Source of the DNA: an uncultured Prolixibacteraceae bacterium
Lineage (GTDB): Bacteria > Bacteroidota > Bacteroidia > Bacteroidales > Prolixibacteraceae
Direction of reading: 5' to 3'
Assembly: GCA_913063265.1 (NCBI GenBank)
Contig: CAJXZG010000064.1
Coordinates: forward strand, 1 to 32,815
DNA: 32,815 nt
Shown here: piece after piece, positions 1 to 8,567 of the stretch
How the letters are laid out: every line of letters begins with the position of its first letter
Numbering within the stretch: position 1 is the stretch's first letter
Made by a program: the position numbers and the translations under genes
Notes under the pieces: model-generated
Told to the model about the DNA's origin: nothing
What the model saw: only the letters and a program-made list of their open reading frames with translations
The model's database searches: none

Positions 1-2728
1 CATGTTTGCACTGATCCCAGAATAATTCGCGAGAACGAAAATCCTGACATGTTAAATCTGAATGTGGATGTTTATAACCAAAATACCATTCTGTTCCCCA
101 TGCACCTGCCATAAAAGCTCCCCACAACCCATTGATTCGGGCATTGTCGTGAGCCGGATCTTCAGCATCGGTAACAAGAGAATGTTGTGCATCTCCAGGT
201 TCATCTACTGCTACTGCCCATTGCTTTCCTGCCTTTTCCGATTCATTTAGCCAATGCAGCACCTGTCCGTGTACACGACTAAAATCAGGTTTGTTGGTTT
301 GAAGAGAAATTCCGGTGTATTTACTTTCAGTTCCCAGAATGTCGTAAAAAGGCGCACCATTATGGATGACTACGTGATGATGATAAGGGTCATTATCGTA
401 AAAATATTGAGCGGCTGCCAAACGTTGTGGTGTTTCCAGGGTAGGTGTACGAAGTTTTCCCCAATCGCCGATTTCTTCACCAATATTCCAGTTTAATGCA
501 AGGTGGTGACCAAAACGAGCAATCAATTCGCGGTAGTATAACCTTGTATTTGCCCCAATTCCGCCGTTGTCAAGCAAACACTGGTTTTCATGTTCCAATG
601 TTTTGAAATGCAAAAACATTCCCAATTTATCAGCATGCTCAAAAAGAACTTCCCATTGATCAAGTTTTGAGCAATCAAAACGATCGAAAGTTTCATAATC
701 AACATAAGGAAATACGTTTTGGTCGTCACCGCCAATGTTCATGGTTAAGAATGAAAATACATTCATTCCTTTTGAAGCCAGGTAATTTACCGCACCAATT
801 ATATCTTTTCCTTTCCCGTTTTGCCATGTAGGATCGCCTTCTTTCCAGTCTTTATTATGTGCTTCCCAGGTTTTTACAAGATTGTCTTTGTGACCATCAT
901 TTTGAAAATTACCATCAAATTCATCATAAGCCAGAAAATTTTCAGGAGCATCAGGTCCAACTTTAAGCATTGGCTTCCCTGTTTCAGCATATTTGAGGTA
1001 GCGTGTGCCATCGTATAAAAGCATACCTTTTGCCCGGTTATCTTTTCCTGTTTTATCCGATTCAGCAATCTCAAAACTTCCTTCTGAAGTATCCATAAAT
1101 CCGGCACTTTCACCCTTTTTACTGATCTTACTTATTGCTGCATATTCACCTTTTCTGAAATCAACTTTGTAGGTCCATTCACCTGTATTCATCGGTGCAA
1201 AATGTACGCGCCATTTATTTCCTGAGGTAGCAGATGTTTCTCCTGCAATGCCATCGGCTGCAAAATAACCCGGAACTTTATAAAATTTCCCTGATGTTTT
1301 GTGAGTAAAAATTACATTAAAACGATATTCCATAAATGGATTGATTTCTGCATTTTCAGAAGTTTCAGGTCCATCGAAAGTTAAAGTTACCTTATGCCAC
1401 TTTTTTAATTCTCCGGTAATTTCGGGAATTACGTTTTCCAGTTTAACTTCTTTTCTTGCCATCGGGCCGACATTGGCAACCGAACCGGCATTTCCAATTG
1501 CAGTAAGTACCGTTGTTCCCTGACCAAGTGGTGCAATGGCTATTCCACCAAAACGAGCACGGCTAAATTCAGCTCCATCGTTGCTACCAATTTCTGAGGT
1601 AACACTTATTTTATCTCCTTTTTTCAAACTAATATTTGGAAATAACCCTATATATTTTGCACCTTCTTCAAAAGAATTTTTGCTGGGTGGACAGGTAAAT
1701 GTACCGATTGATTTATCGTTAACTGTAACTTCGTATTTTGAATTCCCATCGTTCTCACCAACTCCAAGTAACAAAATATCAAAATCTCCTTCCTTTGCAT
1801 TATAAGTAATTGATGAGGTAGCTTTTTTATGTTGTTCGGGATGAATTGCCAGCCATTTATCATTTCTATCTCTGTAAAAGTTGGTTCCTTCAACCGGAAA
1901 AGCTGATGCTTTTATCAATTTTACACCTGGTACACTGGTTTCAATTGCGTAAAGGTATGAAGGGATTGCAGCCGGATTTTCGGCTACAAGCGGATATGGT
2001 GAGGGCAATTTACCAGATGCTAATCGGACATCCGGGCCAATTCCTTCAGGCCTGTATTCTTTGCTATTGGTTAATAAAAAGCGGTCGAATTCAAAACCGT
2101 CTTCGCGCATGCTAAAAGTAATTTCATGAATTCCCGGTTCTTCGATATCCAGATAAATCAAATATGGTTCCCCACAGTGTACTTTTTCGGTTCGTTGTTT
2201 ACTTTCCCATCGCCAGGTCCTTTTACCTTCACACCATTGTAAACGCGCTCCTGTAGACGGCCATTCACCATTTATTCCAACATGAATACCATTGTCTTCA
2301 CTTCCGGTACTATGAGCTCTAACCCAAACATAATAACGCCCCGGAGTATTTATTTTTACTTTGTAATGAAGCAAAGCCATTTCACTGGGAGTATTCGAAA
2401 AGTTTTCTCCGGCAATTAACTTATCGCCATGTGTTACTCTTGTATCGGGCAAGATTTCAAGATAGGCATTATTACCTGCATTTTTGATATGAGTTCCGTC
2501 TTCATCCCGGCCTACTTTTGGGATTTCATTTTTTGAGGTTCGATACCATTGGCGAACTTCGTTTTTCGATTGTTTGTAGAAATATTCAGCTTCAACAGCT
2601 ACAATACCATCTTTTTCTTCAAATACAACATCTTTATCTACAATTGGATTGGTAAATTTTTGTGCTGATACTGACATGGCTATCAGTAAACAAGACACAA
2701 GAAGAACAGAGATTTTTGTTACCAGCAT
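1..2728 (-). CDS. Large exported DUF5060 glycoside hydrolase with N-terminal carbohydrate-binding modules (3' end missing)
   Basis: The reading frame is open from an ATG at 2728 to the left edge (about 909 codons), so the C-terminus lies outside the window. The first 23 residues form a Sec signal peptide ending VSA before Gln. Residues about 40-215 resemble the malectin/CBM-like module of bacterial glycosidases (VEAEYF near the start, FSMREDGFEFDRF near the end). A second beta-rich module follows to about 430, then a DUF5060 domain (about 436-530, with NPFMEYRF and VPGYFAADG) and a TIM-barrel glycosidase part with the motif ARFGHHLALNWNIGEE near residue 750, where the Glu is a likely catalytic acid. 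From about 436 on it is a paralogue of the protein at 9603-11459, and comparison suggests about 100 residues are missing. An operator-like repeat sits 43-62 bp upstream. Substrate unknown; a plant or algal polysaccharide is inferred from the family. Confidence 0.85.
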   Translation of the reverse strand, partial: MLVTKISVLLVSCLLIAMSVSAQKFTNPIVDKDVVFEEKDGIVAVEAEYFYKQSKNEVRQWYRTSKNEIPKVGRDEDGTHIKNAGNNAYLEILPDTRVTHGDKLIAGENFSNTPSEMALLHYKVKINTPGRYYVWVRAHSTGSEDNGIHVGINGEWPSTGARLQWCEGKRTWRWESKQRTEKVHCGEPYLIYLDIEEPGIHEITFSMREDGFEFDRFLLTNSKEYRPEGIGPDVRLASGKLPSPYPLVAENPAAIPSYLYAIETSVPGVKLIKASAFPVEGTNFYRDRNDKWLAIHPEQHKKATSSITYNAKEGDFDILLLGVGENDGNSKYEVTVNDKSIGTFTCPPSKNSFEEGAKYIGLFPNISLKKGDKISVTSEIGSNDGAEFSRARFGGIAIAPLGQGTTVLTAIGNAGSVANVGPMARKEVKLENVIPEITGELKKWHKVTLTFDGPETSENAEINPFMEYRFNVIFTHKTSGKFYKVPGYFAADGIAGETSATSGNKWRVHFAPMNTGEWTYKVDFRKGEYAAISKISKKGESAGFMDTSEGSFEIAESDKTGKDNRAKGMLLYDGTRYLKYAETGKPMLKVGPDAPENFLAYDEFDGNFQNDGHKDNLVKTWEAHNKDWKEGDPTWQNGKGKDIIGAVNYLASKGMNVFSFLTMNIGGDDQNVFPYVDYETFDRFDCSKLDQWEVLFEHADKLGMFLHFKTLEHENQCLLDNGGIGANTRLYYRELIARFGHHLALNWNIGEEIGDWGKLRTPTLETPQRLAAAQYFYDNDPYHHHVVIHNGAPFYDILGTESKYTGISLQTNKPDFSRVHGQVLHWLNESEKAGKQWAVAVDEPGDAQHSLVTDAEDPAHDNARINGLWGAFMAGAWGTEWYFGYKHPHSDLTCQDFRSRELFWDQCKH

Positions 2729-2770
2729 TTTATCAAGTTTTCAGTTTAATATTGATTTAGTACATTCTTA

Positions 2771-2790
2771 TTTTTGTATACAATATACAT
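2771..2790. promoter_or_regulatory. Candidate GntR-family operator upstream of the large DUF5060 gene
   Basis: The sequence TTTTTGTATACAATATACAT matches the inverted repeat at 16242-16264 at 17 of 18 aligned positions (TTTTGTATACAWTATACA). It lies 43-62 bp before the ATG at 2728, close to the 52-74 bp spacing of the other site. The central GTATAC-type inverted repeat is of the kind bound by FCD-type GntR regulators, and one is encoded at 14457-15095. A clear -7 box could not be picked out next to it. Binding is inferred. Confidence 0.5.
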
Positions 2791-2848
2791 TCTGCTAAAA
2801 TATAAATTTCGATTTAAAATCATAAAAGTTTAAAACCTTTTTTGTGTA

Positions 2849-4351
2849 TTATTTTTCTACTTCAATAATTACTCTTCTGTAATCATACATCGAAGCGATT
2901 TCGTTTTTGTCTTTCACTTCCAAAACAAAATGAATTTCTCTTCCTTGCACATCATCAGGAATTTCAATAGTTATATTTTTGTTTGTAGAATTATTAACTT
3001 TTATTGGTTTTGAATAGGTTCCTGACTCGAAATAATTAAACCATAAAAAGTCCATTTCATCTCCATCCGGATCATAGGAGTCGGAAGCATCAAATTGCAA
3101 CTTATCACCTGCTTTTGCTTTCAATTTAACGAATGAATTTGAAGTATCTCCATTCACAGCTGCAACCGGATTATGATTTGCATTTTCAAAGGTTTCGACA
3201 CACCAGTCCATTCTACATTGAAAATCGTTAAAGAAAGCCCTTCTCCATCGCCAAACCGGGGTAAACCAATCGTTATAAACATCGCCTGTTTCAGGATTTG
3301 TCCATTCATCTGAATCCTCTATGTACATATAAAAATCACCATAAGTTTTTTCGTCTGTATTTACACTTGTATGTTTCGACCAGAAATTTTTCTGTTTTTC
3401 TTTTGTAAATCTTCCGCTCCATCCTCCCCAATGTGGATTTTCAATATCATATAAACCTTTATTTACCAATCCCAGCCATGGAATGGTTCCACCACCCTCA
3501 ACAAAATGAAGCCTACCTCCATGAAACAATCGAAGCGGCCAGTAAGTACCAAAAGTTCCATGATCACCAACAATATGTTTTAATGCCCATTGATGCTGAC
3601 CAATTCCGCTGTATTCGTAGGGCTGCCAAGTGTGTGGACCAAGATTGCTGTGTTTTCCCTTATTATCCTCGATTCCATCGGTTGCCGGTCCACCGTAACA
3701 ATAAGTCTGATAATTACTACGTACCCAATGAATGTTTGGATAGTTTGCACAGATCCATGCTCCTGCATTATCCTGCGCACCATTTTCATAAACTCTTATT
3801 TTGGAAATAAAATGATCGGTTTCTGATTTTGAATGTGTTCTTTCAAAATCTCTGATTGCCTGTGCCAAAGTGTTTGAGCCTGCATTTACAACAACATAAA
3901 CGGGCCTTGGATCATCTTTCTCTAAAACTTTTATCAGCAATTGCGATCCTTCTGATGTTTTGCCCGGTCCTGTATCTTCAATTCCATAACCCGGCTGACC
4001 ACTTGTAACCAAACTTGTCAAGAACTCTGGCTCCGGATATCCATCTGCATGTTTTTGAAGGTTTTTATACACTTTTGAATATCCTTCAATTAAATGATGA
4101 AAAAGCTCAGGATGCAAAACCCGTCGATAAGGATCTTTTGATGCCGGTTGAAGATACTTTCCTGTTACGGCAATCAAACCTTCCAAATCGAACTCGTTGC
4201 AATACATCAGCATATGCATCATTTGCTGCACTTCATCAGGTTCGTTGCCCATATCAGCCAAGATAACGAGGCGGGTCTTTTCTATATTAGAATGCTGTGT
4301 AAATCCTAAAATTGGAATACATATGGCTAAAATTAAGATTAAGATTTTCAT
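2849..4351 (-). CDS. Exported DUF1593 protein, nucleoside-hydrolase-like fold
   Basis: 500 aa. An N-terminal signal peptide (MKILILILAICIPILGFTQ) directs export. The mature protein opens with VILADMGNEPDEVQQM (Asp33, Asp39), the counterpart of the Asp-rich, Ca-binding start of inosine-uridine nucleoside hydrolases, which is characteristic of the DUF1593/Sde0182 N-terminal family. Residues about 400-500 form a PKD/cadherin-like beta domain (DASDSYDPDGDEMDFLW), matching the usual C-terminal domain of this family. Length is normal. Family members are found in polysaccharide-degrading bacteria and some are annotated as cellulose-binding, but the reaction is not established. A role in cleaving or binding a glycosidic compound in the periplasm is inferred from the neighbouring glycosidases. 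Confidence 0.85.
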   Translation of the reverse strand: MKILILILAICIPILGFTQHSNIEKTRLVILADMGNEPDEVQQMMHMLMYCNEFDLEGLIAVTGKYLQPASKDPYRRVLHPELFHHLIEGYSKVYKNLQKHADGYPEPEFLTSLVTSGQPGYGIEDTGPGKTSEGSQLLIKVLEKDDPRPVYVVVNAGSNTLAQAIRDFERTHSKSETDHFISKIRVYENGAQDNAGAWICANYPNIHWVRSNYQTYCYGGPATDGIEDNKGKHSNLGPHTWQPYEYSGIGQHQWALKHIVGDHGTFGTYWPLRLFHGGRLHFVEGGGTIPWLGLVNKGLYDIENPHWGGWSGRFTKEKQKNFWSKHTSVNTDEKTYGDFYMYIEDSDEWTNPETGDVYNDWFTPVWRWRRAFFNDFQCRMDWCVETFENANHNPVAAVNGDTSNSFVKLKAKAGDKLQFDASDSYDPDGDEMDFLWFNYFESGTYSKPIKVNNSTNKNITIEIPDDVQGREIHFVLEVKDKNEIASMYDYRRVIIEVEK

Positions 4352-4369
4352 TGAATTTGATTTTTCTTT

Positions 4370-4486
4370 TTACCCCTAAATCCCCCAAGGGGGACTTTGA
4401 ACCGCATTTATTTGAATTGTCTTTGTTTTTAATTATAGAGTAGTCTTTACTGGTTCTCCCCTTGGGGAGTTAGAGGGTGTAAAGAC
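4370..4486. repeat. Inverted pair of CCCC-AA/TT-GGGG palindromic elements downstream of the DUF559 gene
   Basis: Two palindromes, TCCCCCAAGGGGGA (4381-4394) and CTCCCCTTGGGGAG (4456-4469), carry flanks that are inverted copies of one another (TACCCCTAAAT on the left, AGTTAGAGGGTGTAAAG on the right). The whole fills the gap between the DUF1593 and DUF559 genes. Related copies are at 4879-4905 and 13110-13147. Neither palindrome is followed by a T-run, so they do not look like ordinary terminators. Confidence 0.75.
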
Positions 4487-4489
4487 GGT

Positions 4490-4864
4490 TTAAATTATAC
4501 AAGTTTGTTTTATTTTTAATACAACATCATCAATATTCATTTCAATTTCCGAATTGTAAAAACGTAGAATTTTTAATCCATACATTTTCAAATCTTTAGT
4601 TCTTTCACGGTCATATTCTTTTTGTTTTTTGTGAAATCCTCCATTCAATTCAACAACCAATTTAGCTGAATGACAATAAAAATCAACGATGTAAATATTT
4701 ATTGGATGTTGTCTTCTAAACCTATACCCAAGAATTTGTTTCCCTTTTAATCTTTCCCACAAAAGTATTTCTGCCTCTGTTAAACGATTTCTTAAAATAA
4801 GTGCTTTCTCCAAAGTTTGTGAAGTTGCACCATAGTACATGTTTTTTTCCAATTCCTTACTCAT
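4490..4864 (-). CDS. DUF559 (Vsr-like) endonuclease-domain protein
   Basis: 124 aa, a single domain of the DUF559/restriction-endonuclease-like superfamily. The typical elements are visible: an N-terminal LRNRLTEAEILLWERLKGKQ helix region, FRRQHPINIYIVDFYC with Asp61, then LVVELNGGFH with Glu72 and His78, the positions that form the metal-binding nuclease centre in Vsr-like enzymes. Small stand-alone proteins of this family are widespread in Bacteroidota and have no assigned role. The gene interrupts a run of catabolic genes with which it has no obvious link, and it is bracketed by related palindromic repeats on both sides (4370-4486 and 4879-4905). This suggests it was acquired as part of a mobile or repeat-associated unit. 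No methylase neighbour is present. Confidence 0.85.
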   Translation of the reverse strand: MSKELEKNMYYGATSQTLEKALILRNRLTEAEILLWERLKGKQILGYRFRRQHPINIYIVDFYCHSAKLVVELNGGFHKKQKEYDRERTKDLKMYGLKILRFYNSEIEMNIDDVVLKIKQTCII

Positions 4865-5096
4865 TCAATTTTTGTTAATCTCTCCAAATCCCTCAAGGGG
4901 ATTATGGTTTAGAACAATTGCCAGGTAAAAACACCGTAATGCACATTAGTTTTAAGCTCCAAATCTCAAAAGCCAAATCTCAAATAAATCTCAATACTCA
5001 AATTCCGAATTTCTAAAAACTTCTTAGTTTGGTTATTGAGTTTTGGATCTTTGACATTATTTGTCTTTTGTTTTTTGCTAATTGGAATTTCAAAAA
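4865..5096. repeat. Intergenic repeat-derived sequence between the DUF559 and FAD-oxidoreductase genes
   Basis: At 4879-4905 a degenerate copy of the CCCTCAAGGGG element seen at 4370-4486 occurs. From about 4955 to 5090 there are repeated CAAATCTCAA-type words on one side and TTGAG/TTTTGGATCTTTGAC words on the other, resembling the degenerate AT-rich inverted repeats scattered through Bacteroidota genomes. I see no gene here. Confidence 0.5.
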
Positions 5097-6566
5097 TTAG
5101 CTTTCAAAATAAACCCCGCCTTTTTCCAATTCTTTACGAAGTTTTTTATATGGTAAAGTTCTTGCTTTATAGTTATTTAAAGCGCAAAGTGCTGCTGCCG
5201 TCCCGGTTGCTTGTCCCTGCCCCATACAACTTACCGTATTTCTTGTAGACATGTGAGCTCTGTGGTCTGAAGTAATCATCATACCGGAAACATAAAGATT
5301 ATCCATTCCTTTTACACAAAGTGCCCGGTAAGGAATACCATAACTTCCTCCATCTTTTATTTGAAAACGGGGTGCCATATCATGAAAACCGTAAACAAAT
5401 ACGTCATCTTTAAAATGAACGCCGTTTATCACATCTTCATGGGTAATATCGTAATCGCAGGTAATTAATCTTCCTCTTCGAATTACCAGCGAGGGGGCTG
5501 TCCTTGTGATAAATGCCCTTTCGAAACCAGGAATATGATCCTTAAAAAGTTCCACTCCTTTTTGCATTCTTTTACGCAGTTCCAGTTCTGCTTTTGCAAC
5601 CGTATCTCTGTAAGTTGGACTTACCGGAAGTTTCATGTTCATTTTAATAAACATGAGGTAATTATCATGTGTAGTTGTGGAAATAGCAGACATACCTATT
5701 TCTTTGGCACCTTTGATAAATGGTTCAGGATAACCTTGAGAACCTTCTGCGCCTATTCTAATAATTCTCCCCGGTTCACCACTTCTAACACCATAAGCCA
5801 ATTGATGAATTGCATCCCGATCTTTCAAAAATTTATAATACTTTTCAATATCAACATTTCCCAATCCCATGCTGTTAACCACAGCATAATCGTTTGGTTC
5901 TGAGAAATCTGCTCCGGCGTGAGCAGCTAAGTCAGCATATCCTGTGCAATCAACAAAAGATTTTGCAAAAATAGCTTCACGTCCTGACCGACTTTCAAGA
6001 ATTACACCTTTTACTTCATTGCCTTCAACAATTGCTCCTGCAAGCAGGGTATTTACACAAACATAAACTCCCGCTTCATCCAGCATCTCGTGGGCATTCA
6101 GTTTATACATCTCGGTATCTATTGCGGTACAAACCGAATCATAAACATAGTGTTTTTCCATTTCCGCATAACCGGTTGCACCGCCACGAGCAGTTAACCT
6201 GTCAATCATTTCAGCAGGAATTCCTTTAACCAATTGTCGTTTTTTTACCCCCGGAAAAGCTTTCCACAAATTATAAAAACTATGCAGCGCAGTACCGCCT
6301 TCAACAGCCACACCACCAACATATCCTTTGTTTTCTATCAGAATGGTTTTAGCTCCTGTTCGGGCAGCGGCAATTGCACAAATTACTCCTGCAGTTCCGC
6401 CACCAGCAACAACTACATCAAATTCGCGGGCTGGAAGTTTTTTGGCTTCTTCGTTATAGAATCCGGGTTCAAGAACTGTGTTAATATCTTTCCCAAATCC
6501 TGATTTGTAAGCCAGCAATCCCAAGCCTATGGTTCCTGTTGTTTTGTAAAAATCTCTGCGTTTCAT
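5097..6566 (-). CDS. Tat-exported FAD-dependent oxidoreductase (FAD_oxidored family)
   Basis: 489 aa. The N-terminus MKRRDFYKTTGTIGLGLLA is a twin-arginine leader (RRDFYK followed by a hydrophobic stretch), so the folded flavoprotein is probably exported to the periplasm. Residues 49-80 form a Rossmann dinucleotide-binding motif (VVVAGGGTAGVICAIAAARTG and an acidic ENK at the strand end), and the C-terminus has the matching flavin-binding helix (MGQGQATGTAAALCAL). The family (PF12831-type) occurs in many Bacteroidota sugar-utilisation loci, where the electron acceptor and substrate are mostly undefined. No lipobox or other cofactor motif is seen. In this locus oxidation of a released sugar or polyol is the natural inference. 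The next gene upstream ends 60 bp away. Confidence 0.85.
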   Translation of the reverse strand: MKRRDFYKTTGTIGLGLLAYKSGFGKDINTVLEPGFYNEEAKKLPAREFDVVVAGGGTAGVICAIAAARTGAKTILIENKGYVGGVAVEGGTALHSFYNLWKAFPGVKKRQLVKGIPAEMIDRLTARGGATGYAEMEKHYVYDSVCTAIDTEMYKLNAHEMLDEAGVYVCVNTLLAGAIVEGNEVKGVILESRSGREAIFAKSFVDCTGYADLAAHAGADFSEPNDYAVVNSMGLGNVDIEKYYKFLKDRDAIHQLAYGVRSGEPGRIIRIGAEGSQGYPEPFIKGAKEIGMSAISTTTHDNYLMFIKMNMKLPVSPTYRDTVAKAELELRKRMQKGVELFKDHIPGFERAFITRTAPSLVIRRGRLITCDYDITHEDVINGVHFKDDVFVYGFHDMAPRFQIKDGGSYGIPYRALCVKGMDNLYVSGMMITSDHRAHMSTRNTVSCMGQGQATGTAAALCALNNYKARTLPYKKLRKELEKGGVYFES

Positions 6567-6626
6567 TTGGTTTAGTTTAAAGTTGAATGTTTAAAGTTTA
6601 AAGTTTAATGGGGAAACAATCCTGTT

Positions 6627-7595
6627 TTAAATCCTGTAAATTTCCTTATTTACCATCTTCATTAATCCATTGTAATCTTCTGTGCGCATCATTTCACTGA
6701 TTTGCTCTCGATTCAAGGATTTTGCCAAATTGTAAGCCCCGACTGTAATTTCGGAGTGACGATTAAAAAATTCCAGAACGTCAAAAATTCGGGGTGAAGC
6801 GTCGGTGGTAAAAAACTTATTGTAACCATATTCCTGCGCCCAATACATCAATTCAACGTAATGCAGAAAATGACGACTTGCCCCGATTAAATCCCAGTCG
6901 GCTTTTGTGTCGTTATCATTTGTATGAATGTAAGCATCGTAACCGCTTTCATAAATTAAAGACAGTGCCTGTGCCGGATTTTCCTGACTTTGCAAGGAGT
7001 GCCCCATGTCTATGGTAATCCCGGTATTTTGACATTTTACATCTTTTAATAAAAGAAGTCCTTTTGCAGTAGAATCAATCTGACAATGAACTCGTGTTTC
7101 GGAGTATTTTGGTTCGATAAACAATGGGATTTCAGGTAAGTAATCAGCAGCTTCCGCAATGGTTTCTACCATATAATTCCAGGCTGTTTTGTAGTTGATT
7201 TGGAAAAGCACATCGTATCCATCGCTCAACGGGCAACAGGTTACATGAGGAGCACCAACGGCTTTTGCATAATCTTTCCCTTTTTTTATCATTTCTACTG
7301 CCCGGTTTCTGATTCCTTCATCAGGACGAGATAGTGCTCCCGGTACCCATTCGGTTTCTTTTTTGATGTTTACGTTAATGGCTGCTATTTCAACACCATA
7401 TTTTTTACACCATGCTTTTGTTTCCTCTACCTCTCCTACTTCATATGGATAAACCATTTCAATTCCTGTAAATCCATTTATTTTAGAAACAAATTCAAGC
7501 TTTTCTTCGGTGCTTGCTACTTTTTGGTATTCTGAAAAGCGGTCTTGTGTTTTTCCAAGAAACGCGATAATTACTGCTTGTTTTAATTCACCCAT
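6627..7595 (-). CDS. TIM-barrel sugar (phosphate) isomerase/epimerase, first copy
   Basis: 322 aa, xylose-isomerase-like/AP-endonuclease-2 TIM-barrel family. Metal-ligand-type motifs are visible: LFIEPKYSETRVH, GITIDMGHSLQ and DAYIHTNDND. The C-terminal ligand region reads FFTTDASPRIFD, with Asp where many epimerases have Glu. There is no signal peptide, so it acts in the cytoplasm. It is distinct in sequence from the second TIM-barrel protein at 12218-13081. Together with DhaK/DhaL and the RpiB-like protein it probably interconverts ketose and aldose or epimers of the imported sugar; the exact substrate cannot be read from sequence. The ATG at 7595 is preceded by a dispersed repeat, so a native RBS is not obvious. 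Confidence 0.8.
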   Translation of the reverse strand: MGELKQAVIIAFLGKTQDRFSEYQKVASTEEKLEFVSKINGFTGIEMVYPYEVGEVEETKAWCKKYGVEIAAINVNIKKETEWVPGALSRPDEGIRNRAVEMIKKGKDYAKAVGAPHVTCCPLSDGYDVLFQINYKTAWNYMVETIAEAADYLPEIPLFIEPKYSETRVHCQIDSTAKGLLLLKDVKCQNTGITIDMGHSLQSQENPAQALSLIYESGYDAYIHTNDNDTKADWDLIGASRHFLHYVELMYWAQEYGYNKFFTTDASPRIFDVLEFFNRHSEITVGAYNLAKSLNREQISEMMRTEDYNGLMKMVNKEIYRI

Positions 7596-7604
7596 AGTAT
7601 TTAT

Positions 7605-7679
7605 TTTTATTTCTCGCCAAGTCGCTAAGACACAAAGAAAGATTTTTCACGTAGTATCTTGGCGTCTTTGCGAGAGTCA
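7605..7679. repeat. Dispersed imperfect inverted repeat (TCTCGCCAAG...GCGAGAG)
   Basis: Left arm TCTCGCCAAGTCGCTAAGAC (7612-7631) and right arm CTTGGCGTCTTTGCGAGAG (7658-7676) can fold on one another imperfectly, since CTCTCGCAAAGACGCCAAG is the complement of the right arm. This matches a repeat type that I know to be common between genes in Bacteroidota. It fills almost the whole gap between dhaL and the isomerase gene. Confidence 0.65.
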
Positions 7680-8324
7680 TTATAATTTTAATAATTCAAT
7701 AGAAGTATCCGCCAATACCCCTAAAAGCAAAGCGCAGGATGTTGCTCCGGCATCCAGTACCCCACGCGAACGTTCTCCCAAACGGCTTGCTCGTCCAAGT
7801 TGTGCAACCATATCTTTGGTTGAATTCCTTCCGGTTTGCGCTGCCGATTTCATTTCAGTAAGTGCTTCCCTGAATTCTTTTCCATCTTCTAATGCTTTCT
7901 TATATGCGTCTACTGCCGGCACCAGCGTATCCATTAAGGTTTTATCACCTGGTTTTGCCGGAGAAATAGATTGAATCTGAGTTAGCATTCCTTCCAGAGC
8001 CGCTCCCATTTCATCAATTCCTATTTCTTCTTTACCGTTCAATTCTTTGGCAAAACCGCGATACAGTTTTCCATAAAGTGGCCCCATAGAACCACCGATT
8101 TTCATCATTAATATTTTTGACAAGGTTTTAGCTGAATGTGCCAAATCTCCCGGATTATTCTCCAGTTCTTCCTTACACATCTGGAATCCTTTGTTCATAT
8201 TGATTCCGTGATCTCCATCGCCAATGAGTCCGTCAATATCGCTAAGATATTGCTTGTTTTCTTTTATGGCGTCAATCATATTTAGGATGATAACTGCGCC
8301 GTCTTTATTTGTGAATGTTTTCAT
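7680..8324 (-). CDS. dhaL: Dihydroxyacetone kinase subunit L
   Basis: 214 aa, the usual length for DhaL. It is the all-helical nucleotide-binding subunit that transfers phosphate to the ketose held covalently by DhaK. The Mg-nucleotide loop is present as LIGDGDHGINMNKG (residues 33-46), and the phosphate-binding turn appears as MKIGGSMGPLYG. No DhaM/PTS subunit is encoded in the window, so either ATP is the donor or a phosphotransferase partner lies elsewhere. It is separated from dhaK by 243 bp of repeat sequence, unusual for a pair normally only a few bases apart. A role on erythrulose or another short ketose is inferred from neighbours. Confidence 0.92.
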   Translation of the reverse strand: MKTFTNKDGAVIILNMIDAIKENKQYLSDIDGLIGDGDHGINMNKGFQMCKEELENNPGDLAHSAKTLSKILMMKIGGSMGPLYGKLYRGFAKELNGKEEIGIDEMGAALEGMLTQIQSISPAKPGDKTLMDTLVPAVDAYKKALEDGKEFREALTEMKSAAQTGRNSTKDMVAQLGRASRLGERSRGVLDAGATSCALLLGVLADTSIELLKL

Positions 8325-8567
8325 ATGAGAAAGTCGGAAGACCGAAGTCCGGAGACGGAAGTAAAATCTTGTTTCCGAAAAATAGGTATTCCATTTTAGT
8401 TGAGGGCTAAAGCCCAGTTTGTTGTTATTTATTTTGCCCCCGGCTTAAGCCGGGGGTTAGATATATTCTTTATTAAATCGGGCTTTAGCCCTTAATTTAT
8501 CTCTTGGAGATAATTTCAAAAAAGGATGAAATTCAAGAATCAACGCCGAAGTTCGCCTTTATTGGAA
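8325..8567. repeat. Three-hairpin palindromic element between dhaK and dhaL
   Basis: Three palindromes in a row: GGGCTAAAGCCC (8404-8415), CCCCCGGCTTAAGCCGGGGG (8437-8456) and GGGCTTTAGCCC (8480-8491). The two outer ones are reverse complements of one another, including the flanks (TTGA / TTAA), so they can fold separately or pair together around the central GC-rich hairpin. A short GGAAGACCGAAG-type repeat lies at 8331-8360. No gene is seen in this 243-bp gap. Confidence 0.8.

Noticed and set aside
1..2728. Frameshift or pseudogene in the large DUF5060 gene
   Set aside because: The start at 2728 and the last complete codon at the left edge are in the same frame, and conserved motifs occur throughout.
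3433..3810. Open frame on the plus strand opposite the DUF1593 gene
   Set aside because: Composition and motifs are those of an antisense shadow; the minus strand gene is complete and conserved.
8437..8456. GC-rich hairpin as a rho-independent terminator
   Set aside because: No T-run follows on either strand, and the hairpin is part of a repeat element with related arms on both sides.
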